Assembly: GCA_035771165.1 (NCBI GenBank)
Contig: JAWNZC010000311.1
Coordinates: 3,126,001 to 3,190,000, forward strand
Direction of reading: 5' to 3'
DNA from: Paragorgia papillata
Lineage: Eukaryota > Cnidaria > Anthozoa > Scleralcyonacea > Coralliidae
Length of the DNA: 64,000 nucleotides
In this document: positions 59,650-64,000 of the stretch, one piece after another
Layout: every line of letters begins with the position of its first letter
Position numbering within the stretch: position 1 is the first letter of the stretch
Translations under genes and position numbers: made by a program
The notes under the pieces: generated by a model
What the model was told of the DNA's origin: nothing
Database searches by the model: none
Seen by the model: only the letters and a program-made list of their open reading frames with translations

Positions 59650-59972
59650 GTAAGTGATGATTTACCGTAAATGTTTCAATTACGATCTTCTGTAATAGCG
59701 CTCACAAGTCACTATATCATACCTTGCAATGCCATATACCATACCACTTCATGCCATACCATACCAGTAACCACTTCATACCACACCATACCATACCATA
59801 CCACTTCATGCCCCATTACCATACCATACCATACCATATAGCATACCATACCATTCAATACCACACTATACCACACCATACCACATACCATGCTATACCA
59901 TATTATACCGTACAAAATCATATTATATCACATCGTATTATATCATATCATACATCATACATCATACATATC

Positions 59973-60024
<52 letters not shown>

Positions 60025-60345
60025 CATATCAAACCACTGCTAGAGTGGTGGGCTATGCGTAATGCTATTTGTTGCCTATTTATATCCATAGAGTGCTCAA
60101 CCCCAACGGAATATATATATATAATATACATGTATCATATATATATCATACCATATGTCGTATTATGTCATATTATATCATCATACCGAAGCACACCAAA
60201 GAACACCATGCCATACCTTACAATATCATACCATACTACATCTAATCATGCCATATTATACCATAACCATACACCACCAAATTACACCATACCTCCTTGT
60301 ACCCTAGCTCAGTTTGTCTAATGTTTTGTTGTTATTATTTTTCAG

Positions 60346-60501
60346 AAACCAAGAGATCTCCAGTTGTTCAAAAGGCAAGTGGAATGTCTGAATATGAAAA
60401 GTTACCTGTGAAGTAAATTTACCCTAATATTCATTGCGTGAAACTAATGCTTTTATTTTATTTTATTTAGAAAAACGTAGAACCTCAAAGATCGCCATTC
60501 A
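60346..60501 (+). CDS. LCP2/BLNK-like: Adaptor exon pair A6 + B6 (tyrosine lost)
   Basis: A6 60346-60374 encodes KTKRSPVVQK, GC donor. GC intron 96 bp. B6 60471-60501 encodes KNVEPQRSPF. Confidence 0.78.
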
Positions 60502-60873
60502 GTAAGTGATGATTCGCCATAAAGGTTCTCTAACAAATTACCATATTATAATGCAACAGATCACAGTACTGAACGGCACAGCACACCTTTCCATTGCATA
60601 CCATAGCACGCCACGCCATGCCGTGCCGTGCCATGCCATGCCATGCTATTCTATGCCATGCCATGCCATGTCATACTATGCTATGCTATACCATACCATA
60701 CCATACCATACCATACCATACCATACCATACCATACCATACCATACCATACCGTGCTATGCTATGTTATCCTATGCTTTGCTTTGCTATGCTATGCTATG
60801 CTATGCTATGCTATACCTAGTCCTTTTGGTCACTTTGTCTGATGTTGTTTTGTTTTGTGTGTTTTTCTTCAAG

Positions 60874-61015
60874 AAAACAAGAAACCTGAAGTTATTCCAC
60901 AGGCAAGTAGAATGTCTGGATATGAAAAAACAACTGTGTAAGTTACCCCTTTCTTTCACTAACTAGTGGTTTGATTTCGTGTAGGAAAACTATGAGCCTC
61001 CACGACCACCATCAA
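60874..61015 (+). CDS. LCP2/BLNK-like: Adaptor exon pair A7 + B7
   Basis: A7 60874-60902 encodes KNKKPEVIPQ, GC donor. GC intron 82 bp. B7 60985-61015 encodes ENYEPPRPPS, Tyr 444. The acceptor of A7 (cttcaag) keeps its AG although the first exon base changed G to A. Confidence 0.8.
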
Positions 61016-61311
61016 GTAAGTGATGATTTACCGTAAATGTTTCAATTACGATCTTCTGTAATAGCGTTCACAAGTCACTATATCATACCTTGCAATGCCA
61101 TACTATACCACTTCATGCCATACCATACCATACCAGTAACCACTTCATGCCATACCACACCATACCATACCATTTCATGCCCAATTACCATACCATATAG
61201 TATACCATACCATTCAATATCAATCACACTTACTACACCATACCACATACCATCCATATATTATATCAAATCGTATTATATCATATCATACACCATACAT
61301 CATCATATCAT

Positions 61312-61328
61312 ACACACACACACACACA

Positions 61329-61416
<88 letters not shown>

Positions 61417-61420
61417 CACA
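61312..61420. repeat. (CA)n then (TA)n microsatellite
   Basis: Nine CA units then about 42 TA units in intron 30. A comparable (AT)n lies at 59972-60020 in intron 26. Confidence 0.95.
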
Positions 61421-61607
61421 TGTATCATATATATCATACCATATGTCATATTATGTCATATTATATCATATCATATACCGAACCATACCAAAGAACACCA
61501 AACCAAACCATACCTTACAATATCATACCATACTACATCTAATCATGCCATATTATACCATAACCATAGCTCAGTTTGTCTAATGTTTTGTTGTTATTGT
61601 TCTTCAG

Positions 61608-61760
61608 AAACCAAGAAACCTCCAGTTGTTCAACAGGCAAGTGGAATGTCTGAATATGAAAAGTTACCTACCTGTGAAGTAAATTTACCCTAATAATCTT
61701 ACAGTAACTAATGTTTTTATTTTATTTAGAAAAACGTAGAACCTCAAAGATCACCATTCA
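61608..61760 (+). CDS. LCP2/BLNK-like: Adaptor exon pair A8 + B8 (tyrosine lost)
   Basis: A8 61608-61636 encodes KTKKPPVVQQ, GC donor. GC intron 93 bp. B8 61730-61760 encodes KNVEPQRSPF. The intron after B8 carries an (AGCAT)n array at 61833-61940. Confidence 0.78.
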
Positions 61761-62042
61761 GTAAGTGATGATTCACCATAAATGTTCTCTAACAAATTAC
61801 CATACTATAACGCAACAGATCACCTTACATAGCATAGCATAGCATAGCATAGCATAGCATAGCATAGCATAGCATAGCATAGCATAGTATAGCATAGCAT
61901 AGCATAGCATAGCATAGCATAGCACACAGTAGCATAGCATAGCACACAGCAGCATGCCATGCCGTGCTATACCATACTATACCTAGTACTTTTGGTCACT
62001 TTGTCTGATGTTGTTTTGTTATGTGTTTGTTTTTTTCTCAAG

Positions 62043-62185
62043 GAAACAAAAAACCTGAAGATATTCCACAGGCAAGTAGAATGTCTGGATATGAAAAAAA
62101 CAACTGTGTAAGTTACCACTATCTTTCGCTAACTAATGGTTTGATTTCGTCTAGGAAAACTACGAGCCTCCACGACCACCATCAA
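62043..62185 (+). CDS. LCP2/BLNK-like: Adaptor exon pair A9 + B9
   Basis: A9 62043-62071 encodes RNKKPEDIPQ, GC donor. GC intron 83 bp. B9 62155-62185 encodes ENYEPPRPPS, Tyr 484. Last complete pair in the window. Confidence 0.8.
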
Positions 62186-62361
62186 GTAAGTGATGATTTA
62201 ATGTTTTAATTACGATCTTCTGTAATAGCGCTCACAAGTCACTACCGTACCATACCACACCACACCATACCATACCATACCATACCATAGCGTACTATAC
62301 CAGTATACCATATGGTACATTGACTCACTTCATCTAATTTTTTTCTGGTATATTTTTGTAG

Positions 62362-62387
62362 AAATCAAACCAGTTCCTCCTGAACAG
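62362..62387 (+). CDS. LCP2/BLNK-like: Adaptor exon A10 (GC donor, gene continues off the window)
   Basis: 26 nt, phase 1 to 0, encoding KIKPVPPEQ, ending CAG|gcaagt. It brings the traced coding length to exactly 1500 nt (500 codons). The matching B exon is not within 100 bases as for the others. The intron is filled by a CTGT array and a LINE, so the next exon lies past 64000. Confidence 0.7.
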
Positions 62388-62446
62388 GCAAGTAGATCTA
62401 AACAGCTTTAAAGTATGTCTATGTATATTGTGTGTCTGTGCGGCCA

Positions 62447-63108
<662 letters not shown>

Positions 63109-63110
63109 TT

Positions 63111-64000
63111 GCACTCAACTGTATCGGCGTTATTAGATTCAACAAATGATTGGTACATGAATATTGATCAGGGCCCTCTAACGTCGGTCGTTTTCCTAGA
63201 TTTAAAGAAGGCTTTTGACACTGTTGACCATTCTATTTTATTGCGAAAACTCGAATTGTATGGTATTACTGGAATAACACTTAGTTGGTTTAAATCCTAT
63301 TTACACAACCGAAAGCAATGTTGTTCAATTGAAGGTAAATTATCTTCGCCAAGAAGAATCTCATGTGGTGTTCCACAGGGATCAATACTTGGCCCATTAT
63401 TGTTCTTAATCTATATCAATGATTTGCCTTATTGCCTCAATTATTCTAAGGCTAGAATGTTTGCTGATGATACAAACATTACAACTTCTGCCGAAACTCT
63501 AGATGAGCTTCAGTTTTTGGTCAACAAAGATCTTGATTGTATTAATTCATGGCTCTCGGCAAATAAACTTACCCTTAATCTAACTAAAACTGAATTTATG
63601 ATCATTGCTTCGGATAATAGAATAAAAAATATTATAAAGCCAGTAGAAATAAAGTTAGGGAGTCATTTTTTGTCCCGTGTTAAATCAAGCAAATCTCTTG
63701 GAGTCAAAATTGATAATAGATTGTCTTGGGATGAACATATTAATTCTGTTGTCAAGAAGACTACGAGAGCTATTGCTGGTTTGAGAGCGGTGAGAAAATT
63801 TGTATCTTGATAATTCTTTACAATTCCCTTATTCAACCATCATTTGACTACTGTGCTGTTGTATGGAATAATATAAGCCTTACACAAAGCGACCGACTCC
63901 AAAAATAACAGAATCGAGCAGCTCGTGTGATAACAAAATAACCTTATGAGATACGATCTATTGATATTCTAAATGATTTAGGATGGGATACACTAGCTGT
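63111..64000 (+). pseudogene. LINE reverse transcriptase fragment, 5' truncated and frameshifted
   Basis: Motif [14 protein letters not shown], motif [16 protein letters not shown] and motif C FADDTN (catalytic aspartates present) identify a non-LTR retrotransposon RT of the Jockey/CR1/L2 kind. The frame ends at TGA 63808-63810. The coding sense resumes in other frames as ILYNSLIQPSFDYCAVVW and later PYEIRSIDILNDLGWDTLA, with an in-frame TAA near 63906. It runs off the window and is dead. Confidence 0.85.

Overview
This window is animal nuclear DNA. Genes are split into short exons with consensus GT-AG or GC-AG junctions, introns are long and repeat-choked, and the transposon mix includes Penelope-like elements, LINEs, 5S-derived SINEs and many small inverted-repeat elements. 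My best guess is an anthozoan cnidarian such as a coral or sea anemone. That guess rests on overall style and repeat content, not on a diagnostic marker.

Three host genes can be reconstructed. (1) On the + strand at 4808-6816, a two-exon gene for a 40-residue cysteine-rich protein. (2) On the - strand at 13627-7290, a three-exon MRPL43 gene (mitochondrial large-subunit ribosomal protein), 141 residues. Its intron 2 carries a four-deep nest of transposons. (3) On the + strand from 15820 to past the right edge, a very long gene for an adaptor of the SLP-76/BLNK (LCP2/BLNK) type. I trace 35 coding exons that join in perfect phase for exactly 500 codons. Exons 1-4 encode an SLP-76-like SAM domain, exon 6 an acidic WSS segment, and the rest a string of tyrosine motifs (YDVP twice, YETP, YIVP, YEDL, YVVP, YIEP, then YEPP six times) with proline-rich stretches. 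A C-terminal SH2 domain, expected for this family, would lie beyond position 64000.

The most unusual part is 52782-62387. A pair of tiny exons (29 nt 'A' and 31 nt 'B', together 20 codons) is repeated, and all ten A exons end in a GC splice donor (G|gcaagt). The nine complete GC introns are all 79-96 bp, while the GT introns between pairs mostly run from hundreds of bases to 2 kb. Pairs alternate between a form that keeps the tyrosine (NYEPP) and one that has lost it (NVEPQ), so the duplicating unit is a two-pair, 40-codon module present four times.

Repeats fill most of the rest. Target-site duplications can be read directly: TTA/TAA (PIF/Harbinger-like) for eight elements, 8 bp (hAT-like) for two, 9 bp (MULE-like) for two, TTAA for three foldback elements, and 5 bp for one element whose empty site is visible in a second repeat copy at 40491. 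There is a hammerhead-ribozyme-like fold at 14983-15023 in Penelope-like debris. There are also many microsatellites and minisatellites, including one at 25633-27245 that grew out of a dispersed repeat. The right end (63111-64000) is a decayed LINE reverse transcriptase.
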